64,000 nucleotides of DNA from Kribbella sp. VKM Ac-2568. GTDB lineage: Bacteria; Actinomycetota; Actinomycetes; Propionibacteriales; Kribbellaceae. The notes below the pieces were generated by a model. It worked only from the letters and a program-made list of their open reading frames with translations, was not told where the DNA came from and did no database searches. The position numbers and the translations under genes are program-made. This document shows positions 17,499 through 25,184 of this stretch, in pieces; positions within the stretch are counted from its first letter, which is position 1; each line of letters begins with the position of its first letter. The stretch spans positions 514,581-578,580 of the forward strand of contig NZ_SLVF01000006.1 of NCBI RefSeq assembly GCF_004345365.1, given 5' to 3'.

Positions 17499-19004
17499 TC
17501 AGCCGATCGCCTTCTGCACCACGAAGATCTTCTCTGTGCCCATCGGCGCCTTGCCGCCCGGGTCCAGCAGGTAGGTGCTGCCGTACTTCGAGACCATCTG
17601 CGGAGACTGCGGCTTGCCCCAGATCAGCGACGTGTCACCCCAGCCGCCCATGTTCTTGCCACCGAGCGTGGGTCCGTCGTTCGGCGAGTTGCCGTCCGAC
17701 GGGCTGACCTCGGAGTCGCCGCCCTCAGACGGCGTGGTGCCATCCGAGGGGGTCGCACTGGGAGTTGGCGTCGGGATCGGCACGTCCTGGCCGGTCTTGG
17801 CGTCCATCACGACGGGCTGGTCGCCGGCCAGGCCGTAGACCGCGCCGTTGTAGACCGTGGTGACATCGGGGACTACGCGGTTGGCCGACTCGGAGGTGTA
17901 GCCCCAGCTCTGCTTGCCGGTCGTCTCGTCGAACGCCAGGATCTCGTCCTTGCCCTGGCTGGCGTTGCCGTTGCAGACCAAGGCGGTCGCGTGGTCGGAG
18001 AAGCAGGTGTAGCCCTCGGAGCGGCTGGGGGTTTCAGCCCGCTTCGTCTCGACGATCGCGCCGGTGGCGATGTCGACGGAGTAGACGGACGACACGAAGT
18101 GCCCCAGGCCGCCCTCGACGAATCCGGTGCCGTGTAGGTAGGCGCGCCGGCCGCCGGTACCGAGCGCCGACAGGTAGTTCTTCCCTGGCACGGCGGCGGC
18201 CTTCTTGACGGTGCCGGTGGCGCCGTCCACGGAGGCGATCGAGAGGCTCCGCTTGCCTTCGCCCTGCTGGCCCTTGGCCGCGATGACGACGCCGTTGAGC
18301 ACTCCGGCGGCCTTGAGGGACGGGATCGCGGTGGCCTTCTTGGTCTTCGGATCGGCGTAGACGCTGAGGTCCTCGATTTTCGCGGTGCCGTCCGGGGACG
18401 AGACCGTGAGCGCGATGACGACCTGTCCGGTCGCGGCGTCGTAGGCCTGGCTGAGGATCCTGCCGCCGCCGTTGCCGGGACCCAGCGTCGGGGTGAGGTC
18501 GAAGGCGATCGAGGTGATCACCTTGCCCTCGGCCGGATCGATCCACTGGAAGTTGAGCTGACCGTGGGACTTCTGGGTGCCGCTGCCCTGAACGTCCTGG
18601 ATGTAGGCGGTCGCGATGACCTCCTTGCCGTCCAGCTGGACGGCCATCGGCCCGGTGAAGTCTGTCGTTTTGGTGGTCTGGACCTCCTTCGCGAGCACCT
18701 GCCAGCTCGAACCGGCCAGGGTACGGCCGGTGATGGCGGTGCGGTTCGCGTAGAGAGAGGTCTGGCCGACCATGCCGGCCCTGGCGGTGTCGACCGAGCT
18801 GTCCTCGGTCCTCGGCTCCGCGATCGCCGACAGCGCGGCGAAGGCCTTGGGCGGGTCGAAGGATGCGAGCTCCGGTGCGGTCGGCGTCGGGGAGGCCGAC
18901 TGGCCTCCGTCGTCCGGACTCGAGTTGGACGCCTTGTCGTCGCCGCCGCTGCAGCCGGCCAGTAGAACGACCGCCGCGGTGACGGTGATCAACGGACGCA
19001 ACAT
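17499..19004 (-). CDS. Lipoprotein with PQQ-like beta-propeller
   Basis: 501-residue secreted lipoprotein: signal peptide with lipobox VVLLAGC (Cys 18), a Ser/Pro/Thr-rich linker, then repeated strand motifs of the type VYSVDIATGAIVETKR, ILAFDETTGKQSWGY and VMDAKTGQDV that mark PQQ-like propeller blades. A second low-complexity linker (~residues 405-450, SPSDGTTPSEGG-like) precedes a last blade-like part. Probably anchored outside the cell membrane as a scaffold or sensor; no enzyme residues are recognised. Confidence 0.75.
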   Translation of the reverse strand: MLRPLITVTAAVVLLAGCSGGDDKASNSSPDDGGQSASPTPTAPELASFDPPKAFAALSAIAEPRTEDSSVDTARAGMVGQTSLYANRTAITGRTLAGSSWQVLAKEVQTTKTTDFTGPMAVQLDGKEVIATAYIQDVQGSGTQKSHGQLNFQWIDPAEGKVITSIAFDLTPTLGPGNGGGRILSQAYDAATGQVVIALTVSSPDGTAKIEDLSVYADPKTKKATAIPSLKAAGVLNGVVIAAKGQQGEGKRSLSIASVDGATGTVKKAAAVPGKNYLSALGTGGRRAYLHGTGFVEGGLGHFVSSVYSVDIATGAIVETKRAETPSRSEGYTCFSDHATALVCNGNASQGKDEILAFDETTGKQSWGYTSESANRVVPDVTTVYNGAVYGLAGDQPVVMDAKTGQDVPIPTPTPSATPSDGTTPSEGGDSEVSPSDGNSPNDGPTLGGKNMGGWGDTSLIWGKPQSPQMVSKYGSTYLLDPGGKAPMGTEKIFVVQKAIG

Positions 19005-19127
19005 CGTTTCTCTCTCCCCAGATTGACCAAGAGTGACGGCGAGGACACTAACAGCGTCAGCGGGCCCTCACCGGCACAAGCCCCAGGCGTTGCAACATGC
19101 TGCAAAGTGCTTGCGTGGTCACGGTGC

Positions 19128-19346
19128 TCACCGGACGACCGAGAGACCGGTACGCCGGTGCCGCGGCTGGGGTTCGAGGCGGTCGGCCAGGCGCCGCAGT
19201 ACCGTCGCGAGCTCGTGCCGCGGACCACTCGGGCCGGAGGCCGCGCGACGGGTCGCGCGGTCCTCCTTGCGCAGCGCCCGCAGCTCAGCGGCACGGAGCT
19301 TCTCTTCTACCTGGTAGCGCGCGACCTCTTGGTGTTCGGTGATCAT
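19128..19346 (-). CDS. Small helical charged protein, third gene of the DUF4097 operon
   Basis: 72 residues, predicted mostly alpha-helical and rich in Arg/Glu (QVEEKLRAAELRALRKEDRA), without signal or membrane segment. ATG 19346 follows GGGAG at seven bases. It is 64 bases after the DUF4097 gene, same strand, so likely the last gene of that unit. Family not recognised; the charge pattern would suit a nucleic-acid or coiled-coil partner (inference). Confidence 0.6.
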   Translation of the reverse strand: MITEHQEVARYQVEEKLRAAELRALRKEDRATRRAASGPSGPRHELATVLRRLADRLEPQPRHRRTGLSVVR

Positions 19347-19410
19347 CGTCCTGCTCCCCTCACGTTGGTCCCCGTTGACGAATGTGGTGGTGCTGATGGC
19401 GCTTGGTGGT

Positions 19411-20238
19411 TCAGACCCGGACGACGGTGATGTCGCCGGAGACGGTGCGGGCCCGCAGCATCAGCGAGGGCTCGCCGTCGGCCGGCTTCTCGCCGGGCTC
19501 GAGGTCGCACCGGATCTGCCCGGTGACCGTCTTCAGGTCGAGGTAGGTCGGCAGCCCGTCCGGTACGCCGATCTGGACGTCGCCGCGGGCGGTCTCCGCC
19601 CGGACGCTCGGGCCCTCGGTCAGCTCGACCCGGACGTCGCCCGAGCCGGAGGTGACGACCGAGTGGTCCCGGATCCGCTCGATGGTGATGTCACCCGAGC
19701 CGACCTTGACGGTGGTCGGGCCGGCCGCGTCGCCGATCCGGACGTCACCGGACCCGGTGGTCACGCCGACCGAGTCGTTCGCCTCGCCGATGTCGATCGA
19801 GCCGGAGCCGGTGCTGGCCCGGACCGTGCCCACCGAGTTCCCGACCCGGATGTCGCCGCTGCCGGCGCTCGCTGCCAGGCTGCCGGCGATCTGCTCGACC
19901 CGGATGTCACCCGAGCCGGACGACAGCCGGGCCTCGCCCAGCGGCATCCGGGACGAGATGTCGCCCGAGCCGGTCTTGATCCGCGCGTCCAGGGTGGCCG
20001 GGGTCGCGATGTGGACCCGGACCTCAGGGCCGCGGCGGGCGAACTGCTTGGCCGGCTCGACCACCAGCTCACCGTTGGTGACCTTGAAGGTGACGTCGTC
20101 GGCGGAGCCGTTGATCACCTCGAGGGTCGCGGTGGTCTGCTCGCCGTCGGCGGGCACGATCTCCACCAGGCCGGCGCCGATCTCGATCCGGACCCGCTGG
20201 ATGTCGTCGGTCAGCTCGGTGCCGATGAGGTCGCTCAC
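19411..20238 (-). CDS. DUF4097 family beta-strand repeat protein
   Basis: 275 residues with at least seven repeats of the form GSGDIRV spaced ~18-20 residues, which fold as a right-handed beta-helix/toastrack in DUF4097 and related families. No signal peptide or membrane anchor, so it should be cytoplasmic. The GTG start at 20238 overlaps the stop of the RHH gene (GTGA); a GTG three codons earlier is possible but less likely. DUF4097 proteins often accompany small DNA-binding proteins or membrane stress sensors; here it is translationally coupled to a ribbon-helix-helix protein. Confidence 0.85.
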   Translation of the reverse strand: MSDLIGTELTDDIQRVRIEIGAGLVEIVPADGEQTTATLEVINGSADDVTFKVTNGELVVEPAKQFARRGPEVRVHIATPATLDARIKTGSGDISSRMPLGEARLSSGSGDIRVEQIAGSLAASAGSGDIRVGNSVGTVRASTGSGSIDIGEANDSVGVTTGSGDVRIGDAAGPTTVKVGSGDITIERIRDHSVVTSGSGDVRVELTEGPSVRAETARGDVQIGVPDGLPTYLDLKTVTGQIRCDLEPGEKPADGEPSLMLRARTVSGDITVVRV

Positions 20239-20990
20239 TGCGCCCACCCCGTCACCCGCTGGTCGCGGCCGCCGCGGCCACGTCCGTTGCCACGGTCGCC
20301 GCGCTCGCCCCGACGGTCGCCGCGGTCACGGCGCTCACCGCGCTCGCCGCGGCGGGAGCCCTCGCCGAAGACGCCGTCCGGGCCGAAGGGTCCCTCGGGT
20401 CCGAAGACGCCGTCCTTGCCGAAGACGCCGTCGGGCCCGAGCGGACCTTCCGGGCCGAGCGGTCCGTCCGGGCCGAAGAAGCCACCCCGCGGAGCGCGCG
20501 GCGGCCGGGGCGGCCGGGGTCCGCGACCGCCGGTCAGGGCGGTCATCACGGTGCGCATCAGCCACGCGTTCGAGGAGATGCCCTCGGCGTTGGCGGCCTC
20601 GTCCACCTTGTTCTTCACCGACATCGGCAGCCGCAGCGTGATCCGCGCGGTCGGCTCGTCGGCATCCGGCGCGACGTCCTGCGCGGCCGGCTGGTCGTGG
20701 TCGTTGTCGTCGTCCAGCTCGTCGTCATCGGCTCCGGTCAGCTGGCTCGGGGCCGGTGTGACCACGAACTCGGGACGGCCGCCGGCCATCCGGAGCTCGA
20801 CCGATCCGGGGGACAGCTCGCGGCTGATCTCCCCGGCAGCGTCGGACAGGGCTGAGATGAGGGCCAGTCGGCCCGCGTCATCCAGCGTGGCGCCGAGGCG
20901 CTGGGCCACGGAGCGAGTTTGGTCGTCGGCCAACGCGGTGGCGTTCTCCACGCTACGGCGGACCGACTCGAGGTAGTGATCAAGTTCCAT
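20235..20990 (-). CDS. Ribbon-helix-helix protein with collagen-like and RG-rich C-terminus
   Basis: 251 residues. Parts in order: helical N-terminus (~1-75); acidic linker DDDELDDDNDHD; an RHH DNA-binding motif ARITLRLPMSVKNKVDEAAN plus GISSNAWLMRTVMTAL (~115-150); a run of GPxGP/GPDG triplets (~165-205, collagen-like); an Arg/Gly-rich tail (~206-245). Starts at ATG 20990, where a promoter with TGACGTCA boxes predicts the transcript itself to start. Probably the autorepressor of the operon with the DUF4097 protein. The G-x-x run could be disordered or oligomerising. Confidence 0.8.
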   Translation of the reverse strand: MELDHYLESVRRSVENATALADDQTRSVAQRLGATLDDAGRLALISALSDAAGEISRELSPGSVELRMAGGRPEFVVTPAPSQLTGADDDELDDDNDHDQPAAQDVAPDADEPTARITLRLPMSVKNKVDEAANAEGISSNAWLMRTVMTALTGGRGPRPPRPPRAPRGGFFGPDGPLGPEGPLGPDGVFGKDGVFGPEGPFGPDGVFGEGSRRGERGERRDRGDRRGERGDRGNGRGRGGRDQRVTGWAQ

Positions 20991-20996
20991 GACGCA

Positions 20997-21041
20997 ATAC
21001 TGACGTCATCGTGACGTCACTGTCAACCCCTTCTGATGTCA
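20997..21041 (-). promoter_or_regulatory. Promoter with TGACGTCA operator array for the RHH/DUF4097 operon
   Basis: Minus strand: TTGACA (21026-21021), 18-base spacer, CAGTAT (21002-20997); the predicted start coincides with the RHH ATG at 20990, implying a leaderless message. TGACGTCA occurs exactly at 21001-21008 and 21012-21019 (11 bases apart), inside the promoter, and TGATGTCA at 21034-21041, another 22 bases on. Self-complementary 8-base boxes on an 11-base phase are what RHH dimers bind. Confidence 0.75.
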
Positions 21042-21100
21042 TCGAGCCGCCAGGGTGGTGTCAGGGCAGAATGAGGGCAGTCCACGGAGAGGGGAACAGG

Positions 21101-21895
21101 GTGTCCAGAGGAGTGCTCGTCACCGGTGCGTCGCGAGGGGTCGGAGCCGAGGTGGCGAAGGTATTCGCCGCGGCCGGCGACCGGGTCGTGCTGCACTGCC
21201 GCGGCGCGACCGACAAGGCCCGAGCCGTGTTGGCGGAACTACCCGGGCAGGGGCATGAGGTGGTGGTCGGAGATCTCGGCGAACCGGCCGGAATCCCGGC
21301 CCTGGTTGAGGAATCGGCAGCAACGCTCGGACGGATCGACGTCCTGGTGAACAACGCCGCGCTGTTCGTGGACGACCCGGTCGCGGGGTCGCGCCGGATC
21401 GGCCACCCGCTCGCCGACACGTCGTACGACGAATGGGTGGCGGCGTGGCGCCGGACGCTGGCGGTGAATCTCGAGGGGGCCGCGCACCTGACCTGGTGCG
21501 TGGCCCGGCAGATGCTCGACCGGGACCCGGCCGAGGGGGTCAGGCGGGGCGCGATCGTCAATGTCGGGTCGCGCGGGGCGTACCGAGGGGAGCCGGATGT
21601 GCCCGCCTACGGGGCCAGCAAGGCGGGACTGCACGCCTTCGGGCAGTCGATGGCGGTCTCGCTGGCGCCCCATGACATCACCGTGACGTCAATCGCGCCC
21701 GGTTTCATCGCCACCGACATGGCCGCGCAGGGTCTGAACGGGCCCGGCGGCGACGCGATCCGCGCCCAGAGCCCGTTCAACCGGGTGGCGACGCCCGAGG
21801 AGGTCGCCGCTGCCGTCCTCTGGCTCGCGTCCCCGCCGGCCGGCTGGTCCAGCGGCGCCGTACTGGACTTCAACGGCGCCTCGTACCTGCGCTAA
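21101..21895 (+). CDS. Short-chain dehydrogenase/reductase
   Basis: 264-residue classical SDR: cofactor loop TGASRGVGAEVAKVF, NNAAL strand, catalytic Ser in NVGSRGAYRG and YxxxK in PAYGASKAGLHAF, then APGFIATDM. The basic residue after TGAS and HCRG after strand 2 favour NADP(H) (inference). GTG start 21101 behind GGAGAGGGGA. Shares its upstream region with the divergent RHH operon. Substrate unknown. Confidence 0.88.
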   Translation: MSRGVLVTGASRGVGAEVAKVFAAAGDRVVLHCRGATDKARAVLAELPGQGHEVVVGDLGEPAGIPALVEESAATLGRIDVLVNNAALFVDDPVAGSRRIGHPLADTSYDEWVAAWRRTLAVNLEGAAHLTWCVARQMLDRDPAEGVRRGAIVNVGSRGAYRGEPDVPAYGASKAGLHAFGQSMAVSLAPHDITVTSIAPGFIATDMAAQGLNGPGGDAIRAQSPFNRVATPEEVAAAVLWLASPPAGWSSGAVLDFNGASYLR

Positions 21896-21902
21896 ACGAC
21901 GA

Positions 21903-21941
21903 CGTCCGGAGCGGTGAGGGCCTGCCTCACCACTCCGGACG
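21903..21941. terminator. Bidirectional terminator hairpin
   Basis: CGTCCGGAGCGGTGAGG pairs with CCTCACCACTCCGGACG (one mismatch) around a short loop, between the convergent SDR and LppX-like genes. Confidence 0.75.
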
Positions 21942-21973
21942 CCTTGGTCAGGCGATCGCCGGTGTCCGCTGGG

Positions 21974-22783
21974 TCAGCGGCTGACGATCTTGCTCGCCGG
22001 GGGAGCCTTGATGCTGATCGGCTTGCCCCAGTCGGAGGCGTTCATGGTCATGCTCACGCCGGCCATCTCGAAGAAGATCTTGTACATCAGGTGGTCGGTG
22101 GAGCCCATCCAGACCGTGTAGACCAGCGTCTTCGGCATCCCGGCGACCATCTTCTGGCCCTTGGCCTTCAGCGCGGCCGCCATGTCGACGGTGACGGCGT
22201 ACCGGTCCACCTTGCGGCCGTCGATCGTCTCGGTCTTGACGAACTTGGCGGCCTTCAGACCGCCGTCGAACGACTCGAAGGTCTTGCTCGGGTCCATCTC
22301 GTCCAGCATCCCGCCCAGGCTGGCCGCCATCGGGTTGCTGGAGTCCTTCGGGTCGATCTTCAGGTACTTGCCCGCCGGGACGTCCGGGGTGGACAGGTAC
22401 AGCATGTTCTTGACGACGATCATCTTGGCCTTGCCACCGAAGGCCGCGCCGTTCATCTCCAGCTGCATCGCGACCGGCTTCATGGTCTGCTGACCGGTCA
22501 CCGTCATGGTCTGACCGCCGGCGACCATCTTCATGGTCATCTTGACAGAGTCCTTGCCGACCATCGACTTCTTCATCGCCGGCAGGAAGCTCGCCGTGTT
22601 CAGGTGCGCGACGGCCGGAGCCACCCGCTCCGGTGCTTGGCTCGGCGTGGTGACCGGCGTGCTGACGGGCGTCGGCGTGGTGCCTGCGTTGACGGTGGCC
22701 GTCTTGTCCGAACCGCAGGCCGCGAGTCCGAGCATCAACGGCAGGGTGACGACCGTGGTCGCCACCCGAGAACTGAACCTCAC
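21974..22783 (-). CDS. LppX/LprAFG-like lipoprotein
   Basis: 269 residues: signal with lipobox LMLGLAACG, a Pro/Thr-rich linker (TPTPVSTPVTTPS), then a domain with NGAAFGGKAKMIVVKNMLYL, KTETIDGRKVDRYAVTVD and a ~100-residue curved sheet, as in the LppX_LprAFG lipid-binding family. GTG start 22783, eight bases after GGGAGG. Anchored to the outer face of the membrane; mycobacterial relatives carry acylglycerols or lipoglycans. Ligand here unknown. Confidence 0.8.
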   Translation of the reverse strand: MRFSSRVATTVVTLPLMLGLAACGSDKTATVNAGTTPTPVSTPVTTPSQAPERVAPAVAHLNTASFLPAMKKSMVGKDSVKMTMKMVAGGQTMTVTGQQTMKPVAMQLEMNGAAFGGKAKMIVVKNMLYLSTPDVPAGKYLKIDPKDSSNPMAASLGGMLDEMDPSKTFESFDGGLKAAKFVKTETIDGRKVDRYAVTVDMAAALKAKGQKMVAGMPKTLVYTVWMGSTDHLMYKIFFEMAGVSMTMNASDWGKPISIKAPPASKIVSR

Positions 22784-22883
22784 TTTGTTTTCCTCCCAGT
22801 GGATCAAGGCGTTGGATCCTACGGGCTGGAATCCCTGCCTGGGAAATCAATTGCCGCTTCGTGGCAGAGACTTGTACTGGGCT

Positions 22884-25031
22884 TTACCCGCGCTTCACCG
22901 AGGCGAGCAGAAGCTGCGCGACGTCGGCGACCTCGACCTCCTCGCGGGCCGATCCGTCCGCCTGCTTGGCGGTCAGGCCGTCGGACAGCATCACCCGGCA
23001 GAACGGGCAGCCGGTGGCGATCTTGTCCGCGCCGGTCTCGACCGCCTCGGTGGTCCGGTTCAGGTTGATCCGGGTGCCGACCTTCTCCTCCATCCACATC
23101 CGCGCGCCGCCCGCACCGCAGCAGAACGACTTCGTCTGGTTCCGCGGCATCTCGGCGAACTCCGCGCCCGGGATGATGTCGAGCAGCTCGCGCGGAGCGT
23201 CGTACACCTGGTTGTGGCGGCCGAGGTAGCACGGGTCGTGGTAGGTGATCTTCTGGCCGTTGAGTGCGCTGTCCGTCGGGGCGACCGGGGTCAGCTTGCC
23301 CTCGCGGACGAGGCGGTTCAGCAGTTGCGTGTGGTGGATGACGTCGAGCTCCACACCCAGCTGGGAGTACTCGTTCTTCAGGGTGTTGAAGCAGTGCGCG
23401 CAGGTGGAGACGACCTTCTTCGCGCCGGTCTCCTTGAACACCTCGGCGTTCTGCATCGCCAACTGCTGGAAGACGAACTCGTTGCCGGCCCGCCGCGCCG
23501 GGTCACCCGTGCAGGTCTCGCCATCACCCAGTACTGCGAACGAGACACCCGCGATGTTCAGCAGTTCCGCCACGGCCTGGGTGGTCTTCTTGGCGCGATC
23601 CTCGAAGGCGCCCGCGCACCCGACCCAGAACAGGTACTCCACCTCGGCCAGTGTCTCGACATCGGTGCCGACCTGCTTGACCTCGAACGGCAGACCCTTG
23701 GCCCAGTCCATCCGGCCGGACGGGTTCATGTTCCACGGGTTGCCCTTGTTCTCCAAGCCCTTGAAGAGCCCGTTGAGCTCGGACGGGAAGGACGACTCGA
23801 TCAGCACCTGGTAGCGGCGCATGTCCATGATGGCGTCGACGTGCTCGATGTCGACGGGACACTGCTGCACGCAGGCGCCGCACGAAGTACAGGCCCAGAG
23901 TGCTTCCTCGTCGATCACGGCGACGTCGGGGGAGCCGACCAGCGGGCGCTCCTGCTCGGCCTTCACCAGGTCCGGCAGCGACTGGCGCTCGTCGTCCGAG
24001 GAGGCCAGCAGGTACGGCGCCTTGGCGTACGCGTGCTCGCGCAGGTTCATCATGATCAGCTTCGGCGACAACGGCTTGTCGGTGTTCCAGGCCGGGCACT
24101 GCGACTGGCAGCGGCCGCACTCGGTACAGGTGGTGAAGTCGAGCAGGCCCTTCCAGGTGAAGTCCTCGACCTTGCCGACCCCGAGCGCGGCGTCCTCGTC
24201 GAGCTCCTCGATGTTCTCGAAGTCGATCGGCTCGCCCTTGATCATGATCGGCTGCAGTGCGCCGAGCGAGGTCCCGCCGTCGGCCTTGCGCTTGAACCAG
24301 ATGTTCGGCCAGGCGGTGAACCGGTGCCAGGCGACGCCCATCGTGGCGTTCAGCGAGATGGTGATCATCCAGGCGAACGAGATCAGGATCTTGATCATCG
24401 CGACCAGGTAGACCGTGTTCTCCAGCGCCTGCTCGCTCAGCCCGCCGAACAGGGCGGTGCCGAAGAAGAACGTGGTGGGGAAATGGAACTTGGAGCCTGC
24501 GCCGAGCTCGTACTCCAGGCCGCGCAGCAGCAGGATGCAGACCAGCACGCCGAGGATCGTGTACTCGACGTAGTACGCCTGCCAGGCGCGCGAACCGAAG
24601 AACCGGCTGTACCGGGCTAGGTGACCCTTCGGCAGGTTGAGCAGCCGGATGACGATCAGTCCCACGATCGAGACCAGGCCGGTCCAGGTGAGGAACTCGG
24701 TGGCCCACTCGAAGACGAACCAGTGCCCGATGATCGGCAGCGCGTAGTGCGCGTTGAACAGCTGCCCGAACGCCGTCACCAGAGTGAGGAACAACCCGAT
24801 GAAGCCGAAGGCGACGAACCAGTGCAGCACGCCGATGTGGCTCCACTGCAGCATCCTGGTGTGCCCGAGCGTCTCCTTGGCCAGCGTGGCGGAGCGCTGC
24901 CCCGGCTTGTCGGTCCGGCTGACCGGCTGGCCGAGCTTGATGACGGACACGATGTGCCCGATCGTCTTGCCGAACAACGCGATGCCGACAGCGGCGACCG
25001 CGAGCGAGACGACGATGGCGAGGATCTGCAT
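22884..25031 (-). CDS. Membrane iron-sulfur reductase (heterodisulfide-reductase-like, Rv0338c type)
   Basis: 715 residues. N-terminal ~250 residues have about five to six membrane helices (HdrE/NarI-like, with His pairs that could bind haem). Then two [4Fe-4S] ferredoxin motifs, CTECGRCQSQCP and CTSCGACVQQCP, and a C-terminal pair of CCG domains (STCAHCFNTLKNEY; HDPCYLGRHNQVYD ... FCCGAGGARMWMEE). Matches the Mtb Rv0338c-type fused protein. Probably moves electrons between quinones and a cytoplasmic thiol/acyl-CoA partner. ATG start; single gene. Confidence 0.88.
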   Translation of the reverse strand: MQILAIVVSLAVAAVGIALFGKTIGHIVSVIKLGQPVSRTDKPGQRSATLAKETLGHTRMLQWSHIGVLHWFVAFGFIGLFLTLVTAFGQLFNAHYALPIIGHWFVFEWATEFLTWTGLVSIVGLIVIRLLNLPKGHLARYSRFFGSRAWQAYYVEYTILGVLVCILLLRGLEYELGAGSKFHFPTTFFFGTALFGGLSEQALENTVYLVAMIKILISFAWMITISLNATMGVAWHRFTAWPNIWFKRKADGGTSLGALQPIMIKGEPIDFENIEELDEDAALGVGKVEDFTWKGLLDFTTCTECGRCQSQCPAWNTDKPLSPKLIMMNLREHAYAKAPYLLASSDDERQSLPDLVKAEQERPLVGSPDVAVIDEEALWACTSCGACVQQCPVDIEHVDAIMDMRRYQVLIESSFPSELNGLFKGLENKGNPWNMNPSGRMDWAKGLPFEVKQVGTDVETLAEVEYLFWVGCAGAFEDRAKKTTQAVAELLNIAGVSFAVLGDGETCTGDPARRAGNEFVFQQLAMQNAEVFKETGAKKVVSTCAHCFNTLKNEYSQLGVELDVIHHTQLLNRLVREGKLTPVAPTDSALNGQKITYHDPCYLGRHNQVYDAPRELLDIIPGAEFAEMPRNQTKSFCCGAGGARMWMEEKVGTRINLNRTTEAVETGADKIATGCPFCRVMLSDGLTAKQADGSAREEVEVADVAQLLLASVKRG

Positions 25032-25124
25032 ACCAGCGATGTTATTGGTTGGTTACCGGTGAGTCATGTGGGTGTCGGCCTCATCACGCCCGCGTGTTGC
25101 GTCTCACTTCTCGCGCGGGTAGCT

Positions 25125-25167
25125 GAAAAGCCGGAGGGCCGGTCGAGCGGATGCTCGGCCGGCCCTC
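25125..25167 (-). terminator. Rho-independent terminator after the M36 protease
   Basis: Minus strand: GAGGGCCGGCCGAGC and GCTCGACCGGCCCTC hairpin, then CGGCTTTTC. About 20 bases after the protease stop codon. Confidence 0.75.
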
Positions 25168-25184
25168 GCGGGTGGTGCTGGGTG

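Noticed and set aside
19023..19430. Plus-strand protein over the small helical gene
   Set aside because: The minus-strand 72-residue frame has a better ribosome site and operon placement.
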